Shown: positions 8,839 to 17,696, counted from the stretch's first letter. The stretch: 64,000 nt of DNA from Microbacterium sp. RURRCA19A (GCF_900156455.1 NZ_FTNQ01000002.1:124001-188000), one strand, 5' to 3'. The notes: generated by a model from the letters alone, not told the origin. Numbers and translations: made by a program.

Positions 8839-10133
8839 CGGCGCTCGTGATCCGCGACGCGGTCGCGGTCGTCGAGACCGAAGGACGCGTGCGCACCGGA
8901 GACGTCGTGACCGTGGACGGCGTCGTCGTCGACTCCCCCGCTCCGGCGGACGCGACGGTGATCGATGCGAGCGGTTGCGTCGTGACGCCCGGCCTCGTGA
9001 ACGCCCACCACCACCTGCTGCAGACGGCGTTCCGGACGCTGCCGGGCACCCGTGGCATCCCGATGCGCGACTGGCTGCCCGCGATGGCGAGCGCCTACAC
9101 CGCGGCCGGCGTCGATCCCGAGCTCACCGGCATCGCGGCGCGCGCGGGGCTCGCCGAAGCGCTGCTGAGCGGCGTCACGACGGTCGCCGACCACCACCTG
9201 ACCTGGCCTTCCGGCGCCGACACGGTCGGGATGGCCCGCGCCGCGGCGGCGGCCGCCGCCGACCTCGGTGGGCGCCTCGCCTTCGTGCGGGGCGCCGCGC
9301 GCGACGATCCGCAGGAGGCCGCGCTCTCGGCCGAGGCGATCGCCGCGGCCCTGGTCGACGACTGCCCGGGCGGCGTCAGCGCGGACGGGATGCTGCAGGT
9401 CGCCGTCGGACCCGCGGGCGTGCACAGCGACCCGCGCGAGACGTTCACGCTGATGACCGAGGTCGCCGCGCGCCGCGGGCTCCGCCGGCGCACCCAGGCG
9501 AACGAGGTCGTCGACGTCGAGATCGCGCTCGACCGCTACGGCCGCCGCCCCCTCGACCTCCTCGAGGACTGGGGGTGGCTGGCCCCCGATGTCACCCTCG
9601 CGCACCTGTGCGCGGTCACCGACGACGAGATCGCCCGGATCGCCGCCGCGGGGGTCACGGCGACCCACGCCCCCGGATGCGACGTGCCGATGGGCTGGGG
9701 CGTCGCGCCGGTCGCGAAGCTCCGGGACGCCGGCATCCCGGTCGGCCTCGGAACCAGCGGCGGCGGCAGCAACGACGCCGGCCACCTGCTCGCCGACGCG
9801 CGTCTGGCGATGCAGGTCTCGGCTCTCGTGGGACCGCAGCTGGCGGCATCCACGGTCCTGGCGATGGCCACCGCCGGATCCGCCAACGGGCTCGGGCGCC
9901 CCGAACTCGGGCGGCTCACGCCGGGGTCGGCCGCCGACCTGTGCCTGTGGGACGTGTCGGGGGTCGCGGACGCCGGGGTCGCCGACCGCGTCGCGGGACT
10001 GCTCTGGGCCTCGCCCGGTCGCCGCCCGCGCACGGTCGTGGTCGCGGGCCGAGTCGTCGTGGACGAGGGATGCCTCGTCACCGTCGACGAGAGCGAGATC
10101 ACCGCGCGATTGTTCGAGAGGGTGGGACGATGA
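8835..10133 (+). CDS. Amidohydrolase-superfamily protein (8-oxoguanine deaminase/TrzN-like) with missing metal ligands
   Basis: 432 residues; the start overlaps the xdhC stop as ATGA. The fold resembles COG0402 deaminases: PGLVNAHHHLLQTAF (His58-60), LLSGVTTVADHH, LAHLCAV (His257) and VGLGTSGGGSNDAGHLL. Two normally invariant positions are changed. The strand-5 motif HTHLAE reads RTQANE (219-224), and the strand-8 Asp of GVDGS is Ser308. Those residues bind the catalytic metal and activate water in subtype III amidohydrolases. The protein may therefore be inactive as a deaminase, use another mechanism, or act as a binding or regulatory partner. Its place in an xdhC operon suggests purine-related heterocycles. 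Confidence 0.82.
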   Translation: MTALVIRDAVAVVETEGRVRTGDVVTVDGVVVDSPAPADATVIDASGCVVTPGLVNAHHHLLQTAFRTLPGTRGIPMRDWLPAMASAYTAAGVDPELTGIAARAGLAEALLSGVTTVADHHLTWPSGADTVGMARAAAAAAADLGGRLAFVRGAARDDPQEAALSAEAIAAALVDDCPGGVSADGMLQVAVGPAGVHSDPRETFTLMTEVAARRGLRRRTQANEVVDVEIALDRYGRRPLDLLEDWGWLAPDVTLAHLCAVTDDEIARIAAAGVTATHAPGCDVPMGWGVAPVAKLRDAGIPVGLGTSGGGSNDAGHLLADARLAMQVSALVGPQLAASTVLAMATAGSANGLGRPELGRLTPGSAADLCLWDVSGVADAGVADRVAGLLWASPGRRPRTVVVAGRVVVDEGCLVTVDESEITARLFERVGR

Positions 10134-10756
10134 CCACCATGGCTCCCGCGATCCCCGCCGACGATCCCGCCACCGGTGACGAGCGCCTCGGGGCGCACCT
10201 GCGGGGCCTGCGCAAAGCGCGCGGGTTGACGCTGACGCAACTGGCCGAGGCGGCGGCGCTGTCGCATCCGTTCCTCAGCCAGCTCGAGCGCGGCCTCGCG
10301 CGCCCCAGCATGGCGAGCCTCGAGCGGCTGGCGCGGGCCCTCGGCACGAGCCGGGTCGAACTGATCGCCGCGTCCGAGCCTCCGCGCCCCGACGAGAGCG
10401 CCCACCCGACGTTCGTGCGGGCGAACGAGGGACTCGTCGGCCCGTACGCCGAGGGCAGCGCGCGGATGCTCGCCGAGGGCCCGCGCCGCTTCGAGCCCAT
10501 GGAGTTCACCGGCGCGAACCCCGAGCCCGGCGACCACTACATCCACGAGGAGGACGAGTTCCTCACCGTGCTCGAGGGCTCGATCGTCATCTCGCTGGGG
10601 CCATTCGGCGAGACGACGCTCTCGGTCGGCGACTCGGTCTACTGCCGGTCGGGCACCCCCCACCGCTGGCATTCGCCCGGCGGGGCGCCCTACCGACTGC
10701 TGATCGTGAAGGAACTGGTGCACGGCGCCCCCGACCCCGGCGAAGGAGACACATGA
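10130..10756 (+). CDS. XRE-family regulator with C-terminal cupin sensor
   Basis: 208 residues, ATGA overlap with the preceding gene. The helix-turn-helix (about residues 20-75; LRKARGLTLTQLAEAAALSHPFLSQLERG) is followed by a cupin domain (about 115-200; PGDHYIHEEDEFLTVLEGS and GDSVYCRSGTPHRWHSPGG), the PuuR/HipB-cupin layout. Such proteins repress catabolic operons until a small acid, amine or heterocycle binds the cupin. Being inside the xdhC operon, it probably autoregulates it. It is also one of the few regulators in the window that could read the shared sites upstream of nitrogen genes, but that is speculation. Confidence 0.9.
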   Translation: MTTMAPAIPADDPATGDERLGAHLRGLRKARGLTLTQLAEAAALSHPFLSQLERGLARPSMASLERLARALGTSRVELIAASEPPRPDESAHPTFVRANEGLVGPYAEGSARMLAEGPRRFEPMEFTGANPEPGDHYIHEEDEFLTVLEGSIVISLGPFGETTLSVGDSVYCRSGTPHRWHSPGGAPYRLLIVKELVHGAPDPGEGDT

Positions 10757-11700
10757 GCGGCGGTCTGACATTCGAGGCGATCGTGCGCGAGCGGCGCGAG
10801 GCGGCGGACGGTGTCGTCGTCCTCGACCTCGAGCGGCCGGGCGGCGTGCTGCCGCACTGGTCGCCGGGTGCGCACATCGACGTCGTGCTGCCCGGCGGGG
10901 TCGAGCGCCAGTACTCGCTGTGCGGGTCGCCCAGCGAGCGCGGCACCTGGCGGATCGGCGTGCTGCGCGAGCGCGAGGGCTCCGTGTGGCTGCACGAGAA
11001 CGCCCACCCCGGCACCGCGCTGCGTGTGCGCGGACCCGCGAACCATTTCCTCTTCGCGCCGACCGCCGGTCGCTCCTACGTCTTCGTCGCCGGCGGCATC
11101 GGCATCACGCCGATCGTCCCGATGATCGAGGCCGCCGAGACCGCGGGCGCCGCGTGGACACTGCTGTACGCCGGACGGTCGCGGAAGACCATGGCGTTCG
11201 CCACCGAACTGACCGAGCTCTACGGCGATCGCGTGGAGGTGTTCGCCGCCGACGAGGGCCGCCGCCTCGACCTGGACGCGCGCCTGGGCACCCCGGCATC
11301 CCGGACCGTCGTCTACGCGTGCGGGCCCGCCCGCCTGTTGGAATCCCTGGATGCCGCGATGTCGGGCTGGCCGCGCGGAAGCCTCCACGTCGAGCGGTTC
11401 GAGGCGAAGGTGCTCGGGCCGCCGGTGTGGGCCGAGCCGTTCGAGGTCGACCTCATGATGTCGGGGCTGACGGTCGTGGTCCCGCCGGAGAAGTCGATCC
11501 TCGAGGTCGTCGAGGAGTACGGCGCGGTCGTGCCCTCGAGTTGTCGCGTCGGCACCTGCGGCACGTGCGAGGTGCCGGTGATCGACGGCGACGTGGAGCA
11601 TCGCGATTCGGTGCTCTCGCCCGAGGAGCAGGAAGCCAACCGCACCATGATGCTGTGCGTGTCGCGCGCGGCGTGCCCGCGCATCACGCTGGAGCTGTAG
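10753..11700 (+). CDS. Oxygenase-type ferredoxin reductase (FMN/NAD plus C-terminal plant-type 2Fe-2S)
   Basis: 315 residues, GTP-free flavoprotein reductase layout, ATGA overlap upstream. Residues about 1-100 form the flavin barrel (RQYSLCG), 100-210 the NAD(P) domain (VFVAGGIGITPIVPMIE), and 235-315 a 2Fe-2S ferredoxin (SCRVGTCGTCEVP and a later Cys in MMLCVSRA). This is the phthalate dioxygenase reductase/VanB order. It normally feeds electrons from NAD(P)H to a Rieske oxygenase, but no oxygenase gene lies in the operon or window. Its partner may be elsewhere, or it may serve another electron acceptor linked to the molybdenum-cofactor genes. Confidence 0.88.
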   Translation: MSGGLTFEAIVRERREAADGVVVLDLERPGGVLPHWSPGAHIDVVLPGGVERQYSLCGSPSERGTWRIGVLREREGSVWLHENAHPGTALRVRGPANHFLFAPTAGRSYVFVAGGIGITPIVPMIEAAETAGAAWTLLYAGRSRKTMAFATELTELYGDRVEVFAADEGRRLDLDARLGTPASRTVVYACGPARLLESLDAAMSGWPRGSLHVERFEAKVLGPPVWAEPFEVDLMMSGLTVVVPPEKSILEVVEEYGAVVPSSCRVGTCGTCEVPVIDGDVEHRDSVLSPEEQEANRTMMLCVSRAACPRITLEL

Positions 11701-11715
11701 CCGCCTCGGCACGAT

Positions 11716-11782
11716 CTCAGCGATTCGCGCAGCCTCAGTCCCGCACGGCTCCCTCGAACGAAGCCTGCGCGGATCGCGGAGG
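11716..11782. repeat. Inverted repeat, family CTCAGCGATYCGCGC (copy 1), overlapping a CDS 3' end
   Basis: CTCAGCGATTCGCGCAG near 11717 pairs with CTGCGCGGATCGCGGAG near 11765. It sits between convergent genes and supplies the last residues of the MFS gene. A related copy is at 18155-18222. Confidence 0.7.
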
Positions 11783-12991
11783 GGACGCGACGCGCGCCGC
11801 GAGCCGGGGCGCCGCCACCGCGGCGACGACGAGCGGAAGTGCCAGGAACGCTGCCGCCGCGGCCGGGACGGCCGGCCACGTCGACAGGGCCCCCGAGACG
11901 AGGTTGCCGCCGAGCACCGCGACTCCGCCGCACGTCGCGAGCAGCCCGAAGAATGAGCCGGTGGGGAGGGCGGCGGCGAACCGCGGGACGAGCGCGAGGG
12001 CGGTGGGATTCGCGAGCATGTGCCCCGCCGCGATCAGCCCCGCCGAGACGAAGACCGCCGAGACGACCGCGGCGTCACCGGTCGCCGCGGTCGCGCCCAC
12101 GGCCAGGACGCCGAAACCCGTCGCCGACAGGGCGTACCCGGTGCGCAGCGCCACGGCCGCCCCCACGCGCCCGGCCCACCGCGACAGCGGCAACTGCAGC
12201 GCGAGGGTGAGCACCGACACGCTCGCGAACATCAGCGCCGTGGCGGCCGCGGCATCCGTCGTCCGGGCGAGGTGGAGCGGCAGGGCGAGGTAGAGCTGGT
12301 TGTAGGCGAGGAGGTCGGCGGCGTGGAGCACCGAGAATCCGACGAAGCGCCGGTCGCGGAGCGACCACCACGCTCCCCCGCGGGTCCGCGCGGTGCGCCG
12401 GCCGGGGTCGGGCGGAAGCGCCACCCGGAGGAAGAGCCCGATCGCCGTGAAGAACGCGGCGCCCGACAGCGCGACGACCACGAAGCCCGCCCCCAGGAGC
12501 GCGGCGCCGACGAGCGGACCGATCACGGCACCCAGCTCGCCCGTGACGCTCAGCCACGCGAACAGCGACGCCCGCGAACGGCCGCCGGCGTCGGGGCGGC
12601 GGGCCTCGGCATCCGCGATCAGGACGTTCAGGCCCGGCGAGAAGAGCGCGCCGCCGAGCCCCGTGAGCACGGTCCCCACGACGAACAGGGGCAGAGCCGG
12701 GGTCGGGGCGAGCAGAGCAGCGGCGAGGGTGGCGAACCCCGCGACGCGCACGGCGCAGCCGAGCAGGATGACGCGCCGCGCGCCGAATCGGTCGGCGAGC
12801 ACCCCGCCCACGAGGAACAGACCCTGCTGCGCGAAGGTGCGGATGCCGAGCACCAGGCCGACCGCGAGGGCCGTGAGCCCGAAGTCGCGCGTCAGGACGA
12901 GCGCGAGGAACGGGACCACGGCGTAGAAGCCCACGTTGAACAGCAGCTGCGTCCCCAGCAGCACGGGGGTGCGGGTCGGGGGGATTCGCAC
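11735..12991 (-). CDS. MFS transporter, candidate metallophore exporter
   Basis: 418 residues, twelve hydrophobic segments, with the MFS loop 2-3 motif GGVLADRFGARRV. The start is GTG at 12991 with AAGGAG four bases upstream. It is divergent from a nickel/opine/peptide-type ABC importer and shares one perfect Fur/Zur-like palindrome with it. In staphylopine systems an MFS protein (CntE) exports the metallophore that the CntABCDF importer recovers with metal, so a similar export role is inferred. No metallophore synthase gene is in the window, so it may serve a borrowed or remotely encoded compound. The last codons overlap a dispersed palindrome. Confidence 0.75.
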   Translation of the reverse strand: MRIPPTRTPVLLGTQLLFNVGFYAVVPFLALVLTRDFGLTALAVGLVLGIRTFAQQGLFLVGGVLADRFGARRVILLGCAVRVAGFATLAAALLAPTPALPLFVVGTVLTGLGGALFSPGLNVLIADAEARRPDAGGRSRASLFAWLSVTGELGAVIGPLVGAALLGAGFVVVALSGAAFFTAIGLFLRVALPPDPGRRTARTRGGAWWSLRDRRFVGFSVLHAADLLAYNQLYLALPLHLARTTDAAAATALMFASVSVLTLALQLPLSRWAGRVGAAVALRTGYALSATGFGVLAVGATAATGDAAVVSAVFVSAGLIAAGHMLANPTALALVPRFAAALPTGSFFGLLATCGGVAVLGGNLVSGALSTWPAVPAAAAAFLALPLVVAAVAAPRLAARVASPPRSAQASFEGAVRD

Positions 12992-13005
12992 AGGACTCCT
13001 TGGTT

Positions 13006-13022
13006 CTGATAATCATTATCAG
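13006..13022. promoter_or_regulatory. Perfect Fur-family (probably Zur) operator
   Basis: CTGATAATCATTATCAG is an 8-1-8 perfect inverted repeat. It matches the core of Fur/Zur boxes and is very AT-rich in this GC-rich sequence. It lies between the divergent MFS (start 12991) and ABC (start 13024) genes and would block both promoters. Actinobacteria usually leave iron to IdeR/DtxR, so Zur is the likelier reader. Confidence 0.8.
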
Positions 13023-13023
13023 T

Positions 13024-13680
13024 ATGCCTGACCGTCCCCCGCTCCCCTCGGTGCCCGTCGACGCGCCCGTCGTCGCGCTCGCCGGTGCCGACGTACGGGG
13101 GCGGGACGGACGCGTGCTCCTGCGCATCGACGACCTCACCATCCGCGCCGGCGACCGGATCGCCGTGACCGGACCCTCGGGCGCGGGCAAGACCCTGCTG
13201 CTGCGGGCGCTCTCGGGAAGGCTCCCCGCCGGACTCACGCTCATTGGTCGGCGGGATGCCGTCGCCCCGCGCGTCGCGCTCGTCCCACAGCGCGGCCTCG
13301 ACGCCCTGCACCCGCTCGCCCCTCTCGCGCGACAACTCCGCGCCGTCACCCGCGCCCCGCGGGAACGCATCGCCGCGGTGCTCGCGGCGGTCGGGCTCGG
13401 TGACACCGGGGCGGCGCGCCGACGCCCGGCCGAGCTGTCGGGCGGGCAGGCGCAGCGTGCGGCCCTCGCGCTGGCGGTGCTCTCGGACGCCCCGCTCGTG
13501 CTCGCGGACGAACCCACGAGCGCCCTCGACCACGAGACACGGGACCGCGTGCTCGACGTGCTCGCCGCGGTGATCGGTCCCGCGCAGGCGCTCGTGGTGA
13601 CGACGCACGACGAGGCCGTGGCCGCGCGGCTCGGCGCCGGCCGCCTCCGTGTGGTCGACGGCACGGTGATCGCCTCGTGA
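13024..13680 (+). CDS. Metal/opine/peptide ABC importer ATP-binding protein 1 (NikD/CntD-like)
   Basis: 218 residues. Motifs are Walker A GPSGAGKT, a Q-loop LVPQRG, signature LSGGQAQR, Walker B LVLADEPTSALD and the H-loop TTHDE. It is shorter than most DppD/NikD ATPases (about 250-330) and lacks the usual C-terminal extension. ATG at 13024 is preferred over an upstream TTG because the operator at 13006-13022 would otherwise be coding. With no Shine-Dalgarno, the mRNA may be leaderless. It is first in a four-gene importer operon and overlaps the next gene (GTGA). Confidence 0.88.
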   Translation: MPDRPPLPSVPVDAPVVALAGADVRGRDGRVLLRIDDLTIRAGDRIAVTGPSGAGKTLLLRALSGRLPAGLTLIGRRDAVAPRVALVPQRGLDALHPLAPLARQLRAVTRAPRERIAAVLAAVGLGDTGAARRRPAELSGGQAQRAALALAVLSDAPLVLADEPTSALDHETRDRVLDVLAAVIGPAQALVVTTHDEAVAARLGAGRLRVVDGTVIAS

Positions 13681-14318
13681 GCACCCTCGTCGTCGACCGC
13701 GTCACCGCCGCCCACGGGCGCCGCGTCGCGCTCGCCCCCACGTCCTTCGCGGTCGCGAGCGGATCCTCGCTCGCGATCGTCGGACGCTCGGGGGCCGGGA
13801 AGACCACGCTCGCCGAAGTGGTCCTGGGCCTGCGGCGACCGGCATCCGGATCGATCACCGTCGCCGGCCGTCCCTGGCCCGCTGCCCGCGCCTCGCGCCA
13901 CCTCGTGCAGGGTGTGCCGCAGGATGCCGCCGCGGCCTTCGTCCCGCGCTGGAGCCTGCGCCGCTCGATCGCCGACGCAGTGCAGCGCCTGACCGACGGC
14001 CGCGATCTCGACGCGCGGATCCGCCGCGCCGCCTCCCTCGCCGACCTCGATCCGGCGCTCCTCGACCGCCGGCCCGCGGAGGTCTCGGGCGGCCAGGCGC
14101 AGCGCGCCGCGATCGCGCGCGCCCTCGCCGTCGACCCCGTCGTCCTGATCGCCGACGAACCCACCAGCGCGCTCGACCCCGAACGCACGGCATCCGTGTC
14201 TCAGGCGCTCGTCGACCTCGCCCGCTCCACGGGCACCGCGCTGCTGCTCGTGACCCACGACCCCGCCGTCGCCGCACGCTGCGACGACAGCCTCGCCCTC
14301 GCCGCGCCGACGGCGTGA
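13677..14318 (+). CDS. Metal/opine/peptide ABC importer ATP-binding protein 2 (NikE/CntF-like)
   Basis: 213 residues from GTG at 13677, overlapping the previous stop. It has Walker A GRSGAGKTT, the Q-loop segment GVPQDAAAAFVP, signature VSGGQAQR, Walker B VLIADEPTSALDPE and H-loop THDPA. It pairs with the first ATPase to power the fused permease. Both ATPases are compact relative to peptide importers and resemble the short pair of nickel and staphylopine systems. About 47 bp separate it from the lipoprotein gene. Confidence 0.88.
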   Translation: MSTLVVDRVTAAHGRRVALAPTSFAVASGSSLAIVGRSGAGKTTLAEVVLGLRRPASGSITVAGRPWPAARASRHLVQGVPQDAAAAFVPRWSLRRSIADAVQRLTDGRDLDARIRRAASLADLDPALLDRRPAEVSGGQAQRAAIARALAVDPVVLIADEPTSALDPERTASVSQALVDLARSTGTALLLVTHDPAVAARCDDSLALAAPTA

Positions 14319-14365
14319 CCGCGCTGCCCCCGCAGCGCCCCTCCCCAACAAAGTAAGGAACCACC

Positions 14366-15883
14366 ATGACGGCTCTGTCACGCCGCCTCCTCGCGCTCGC
14401 GCTCGCCTCGGCCGCCGTGCCGCTGCTGAGCGGATGCTTCTCGCCCGGCACCACGGCCGCCCCCGACGGCGAAGACCAGCGCATCTCGGTCGCCATGATG
14501 CAGCCCCCCAGGTCGGGGCTGAACCCGCTCAGCGACGACGCGTTCAAGCTGTCGCGCTGGTCGACGGCCGAGACGCTCGTGACACTCGACTCCGACGGCA
14601 CGCCCGAGCCCCTGCTCGCGACCGGATGGGAGCAGGTGGATGCCACCACCTGGCGTTTCGACGTGCGCCCCGGCGTCACGTTCCACAACGGCGACCCGCT
14701 GACCGCCGACGCCGTGGCGAACTCGCTGCAGCACGCGATCGACGCCACCCCGAAGCCGCGGATCCTCAACGGCGTCGACGTGCACGTCGTCGACGACGGC
14801 GACGCGGTCGTGGTGACCACGGGAGCGCCCGACCCGCTGCTGCCGAACCGCCTGTCGAGCCCGCAGCTGGCGGTGTTCGCCGACGACGCCTACACCGCGA
14901 ACGGGGTCAGCCCCGTGGGCACGGGCACGGGACCTTTCGTGCTCACGGCGGTCGACGGGATCGTCGGCGCCACCCTCGACCGTTACGACGGCTACTGGGG
15001 AGAGAAGGCGCTCGCGGCGGGCATCGACGCCCGATTCGTGCCCGACGGCACGGCGCGGGCCGCGGCACTGCGCACCGGCGACGCCGACATCGTCGAGGCC
15101 ATCCCCGCGGGTCAGACCGCGACGATCGACGCGAGCCTGCTGCACGAGGTCGCCATGCCGCGCACCAACACGCTGTACCTGAACACCGCGTCGGGGCCGT
15201 TCGCCGATCCCGCCGTCCGTGCCGCGGCGCGCGCCGCGGTGGACCGCGCCGCGATCGTCTCGTCGGTGTACGAGGGACGCGCCGACGTCGCCGAGGGACT
15301 GCTCGGTCCCGCGCTCCCCTGGGCCGCTGACCTGCGCGAGGACGCGGCCTACCGTGCGCTCGTCGACACGCGCCCGGCCGCGGCGGCGGTGTCCGGCATC
15401 CCGATCACGCTCGGCACCTTCACCGACCGCGCCGAGCTGCCCGAGGTCGCCGTCGTGCTGGAGCAGCAGCTCGAGGCCGCCGGGTTCGTCGTGCAGCAGG
15501 ACGTGCGCGAGTACCAGTTCATCGAAGCCGACGCCCTCGACGGCAGGTTCGACGCGTTCATCCTGTCGCGGGCGACCGTCCTCGACTCCGGCGACCCGGC
15601 GGCCTACCTCGCCTCGGACTTCACCTGCGGCGGGGGATTCTCGATCGCACAGCTGTGCTCCCCCGACGTCGACGCGGCGGTCGCGCTCGCGTCGACCACC
15701 GCCGCCGGCGCCGACCGCCGCAGCGCCACGATGGCCGCCGAGGCACGGGTGCTCGCGACGGATGCCGCGGTGCCGCTGCTGCACGAGCGCGTGGTGCAGG
15801 GCGAGTCGACGTCGGTCGTCGACGCCGCCCGCGATCCGCGCGAGCGTCAGCTGGTGACCGCGAGAACCCGCATCGCGGACTGA
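14366..15883 (+). CDS. Substrate-binding lipoprotein of a Ni/opine/peptide ABC importer (CntA/NikA/DppA family)
   Basis: 505 residues. A lipoprotein signal with lipobox LLSGC (Cys at about residue 25) is followed by an SBP family 5 fold (GWEQVDATTWRFDVRPGVTFHNGDPLTADAVANSL, split here for brevity only in the description; GTGPFVL; DRYDGYWGE). The start ATG has AAGGA upstream. It captures the substrate outside the membrane for the two ATPases and fused permease. The Fur/Zur-like operator at the head of the operon points to a metal or metal-chelate substrate rather than peptides. No His cluster typical of free zinc-binding proteins is evident. Confidence 0.87.
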   Translation: MTALSRRLLALALASAAVPLLSGCFSPGTTAAPDGEDQRISVAMMQPPRSGLNPLSDDAFKLSRWSTAETLVTLDSDGTPEPLLATGWEQVDATTWRFDVRPGVTFHNGDPLTADAVANSLQHAIDATPKPRILNGVDVHVVDDGDAVVVTTGAPDPLLPNRLSSPQLAVFADDAYTANGVSPVGTGTGPFVLTAVDGIVGATLDRYDGYWGEKALAAGIDARFVPDGTARAAALRTGDADIVEAIPAGQTATIDASLLHEVAMPRTNTLYLNTASGPFADPAVRAAARAAVDRAAIVSSVYEGRADVAEGLLGPALPWAADLREDAAYRALVDTRPAAAAVSGIPITLGTFTDRAELPEVAVVLEQQLEAAGFVVQQDVREYQFIEADALDGRFDAFILSRATVLDSGDPAAYLASDFTCGGGFSIAQLCSPDVDAAVALASTTAAGADRRSATMAAEARVLATDAAVPLLHERVVQGESTSVVDAARDPRERQLVTARTRIAD

Positions 15884-15888
15884 CGACC

Positions 15889-17691
15889 GTGCGCCACAGC
15901 CACGTCGCCGGGCTCGTCTCGCGGACGCTGAGCGGGATCGCGCTGCTGACGGTCGCCGGGGCACTGCCCTGGCTGTCGCAGCGCGACCCCGCGGCATCCA
16001 TCCTGCGCGCCCGCTACGCCGAGCTCGAACCCACCCCCGAGGCGCTGGACGGCGTCCGCGCCGAGCTCGGACTCGAGGGCGGACCGCTCGCGACGAGCCT
16101 GCGCTGGTGGTCGCACGCCCTGCGGGGCGACCTCGGTCGCTCGTGGGTGAGCGGCGGCGAGGTCGGCCCCGGGGTCTGGCACGCCCTCGGGGTGTCGCTG
16201 ACGCTCACCGGCTTCGCGATGGCGGTGGCGCTGGCCGTGGCGGCGGGGCTCGTCTCTCCCGCGGTGACCCGGATCGCGCGGGACCGTCCGCCCCGCGGCT
16301 CCGGCCCCGTGGGCGTGGCGCTCACGGCCCTGCCCGAGTTCCTGCTCGCCAGCGTCGTGCTGGTCGTGGTCGCCGTGCAGCTGCGATGGCTGCCGCCGTA
16401 CGGCTGGAGCGGGCTGGACACCGCCGTGCTCCCGGCACTCGCGCTCGGCATCCCCGCGGGCGGTCTGCTCGGGCGGCTGTTCGCCGACGCGCTGGGCGGT
16501 GTCGGCGAGGAGCGGTGGGTGGAGGTCTGGCGGCTCGCGGGCGCGCGCCGCCGGGTGCTCGTCGGCGGCTTGCTCCGACGGGCGGGCGCGGCGGTGGTCG
16601 ACCAGGCCGGGCTCGTCGTCATCGGGCTGCTGGGCGGCGCGGTCGCCGTCGAGCAGGTGTTCGCCATTCCGGGACTCGGTCGCTACCTGCTGGGCGCGGC
16701 GAACGCGCAGGATCTGCCCGCGCTGCAGGCCGGAGTGCTGCTGATGGCCCTCGCGGCGATCGTCGTGGGACTGCTCACCGGCGCCGCACGTCGAGCCCTC
16801 CGCGGCGGACCGCTCCCCGCGGGCGCGCTCCCGTCGCCGCCGGAGCCGCGCGGCGACGGCCGCGCCGCCCGGGTCACGGTGGCGGTGGCCCTCGGCATCC
16901 TGGCCCTGCTCTTCGCGACGGGATTGCCGCGCGATCCGTACGCACTCGCCTCCCCGCGACTGAGCCCGCCGAGCCTCGCGCTGCCGTTCGGGGCCGACGC
17001 CAGCGGCCGCGACCTGCTCGGACGCGTCGCCCACGGCACGGTCGGCACGCTGCTGCCGGCGTTCGGGATCGTCGCCCTCGCGATCGTCGTGGCCCTGCTG
17101 CTCGCGGTCGCCGGCGAGATCGCGCGGGGTCCGGCCGAGATCGCCAACGCCACGCCGCCGATCCTGGCGGGCGTGATCGTCGCGGCCCTGTGGGGTCCGT
17201 CCGTGGGAGGAGCCGCGCTCGCAGTGCTGTGGGTGACGTGGCCGCCGTTGACGACGCACGCCGCCGCGCTGATCGACGAAGCCCTCGCCGCCCCGCACGT
17301 GAAGTGGATGCCGCTGTCGGGCGCGTCCCGCGCGGAGATCTGGCTGCGGCACGTGCTTCCCGCGACGCTCGGCCCGCTCGTGCGCCACGGCATGCTGCGA
17401 CTGCCCGGCGTCGCCCTCGCGCTGGCAGCCCTCGGGTTCCTCGGTCTCGGCGCGCAGCCGCCGCAGCCGGAGTGGGGCCTGCTGCTGTCGGAGGGCATCG
17501 ACTACGTCGAACGCGCGCCCTGGACGACCCTCGCCCCGGCCCTCGCGCTCGTGACGACGTCGGTGCTCGCCGTGGCGGCGGCGGGGCTGCGCCCGCGGCG
17601 GCGGGTACGGGCACGGGCGGATGCCGACCGGGAGAACGCCGAGAGCCACGACCGGACGCTCACCGGCGTCGCGGGAGCGCCTCTAGATTGA
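15889..17691 (+). CDS. Fused two-domain ABC permease (DppB-DppC/CntB-CntC type)
   Basis: 600 residues from GTG at 15889, five bases after the lipoprotein stop. Residues about 1-300 look like a DppB-type permease (GDLGRSWVSGG, then FAIPGLGRYLLGAANAQD). Residues about 330-590 look like a DppC-type permease (PFGADASGRDLLGRVAHGT, then LGFLGLGAQPPQPEWG). In most bacteria these are separate genes forming a heterodimer; here one chain supplies both halves of the channel. There is no stop or frameshift at the join, only a Pro/Arg-rich linker near residue 310. The C-terminal tail is hydrophilic. Confidence 0.85.
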   Translation: MRHSHVAGLVSRTLSGIALLTVAGALPWLSQRDPAASILRARYAELEPTPEALDGVRAELGLEGGPLATSLRWWSHALRGDLGRSWVSGGEVGPGVWHALGVSLTLTGFAMAVALAVAAGLVSPAVTRIARDRPPRGSGPVGVALTALPEFLLASVVLVVVAVQLRWLPPYGWSGLDTAVLPALALGIPAGGLLGRLFADALGGVGEERWVEVWRLAGARRRVLVGGLLRRAGAAVVDQAGLVVIGLLGGAVAVEQVFAIPGLGRYLLGAANAQDLPALQAGVLLMALAAIVVGLLTGAARRALRGGPLPAGALPSPPEPRGDGRAARVTVAVALGILALLFATGLPRDPYALASPRLSPPSLALPFGADASGRDLLGRVAHGTVGTLLPAFGIVALAIVVALLLAVAGEIARGPAEIANATPPILAGVIVAALWGPSVGGAALAVLWVTWPPLTTHAAALIDEALAAPHVKWMPLSGASRAEIWLRHVLPATLGPLVRHGMLRLPGVALALAALGFLGLGAQPPQPEWGLLLSEGIDYVERAPWTTLAPALALVTTSVLAVAAAGLRPRRRVRARADADRENAESHDRTLTGVAGAPLD

Positions 17692-17696
17692 GGCGC

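Noticed and set aside
13000..13023. Upstream TTG start extending the first metal-importer ATPase by eight residues
   Set aside because: It would place the perfect operator palindrome inside the coding sequence and adds a run of Ile residues unlike the family N-terminus; ATG at 13024 is preferred.
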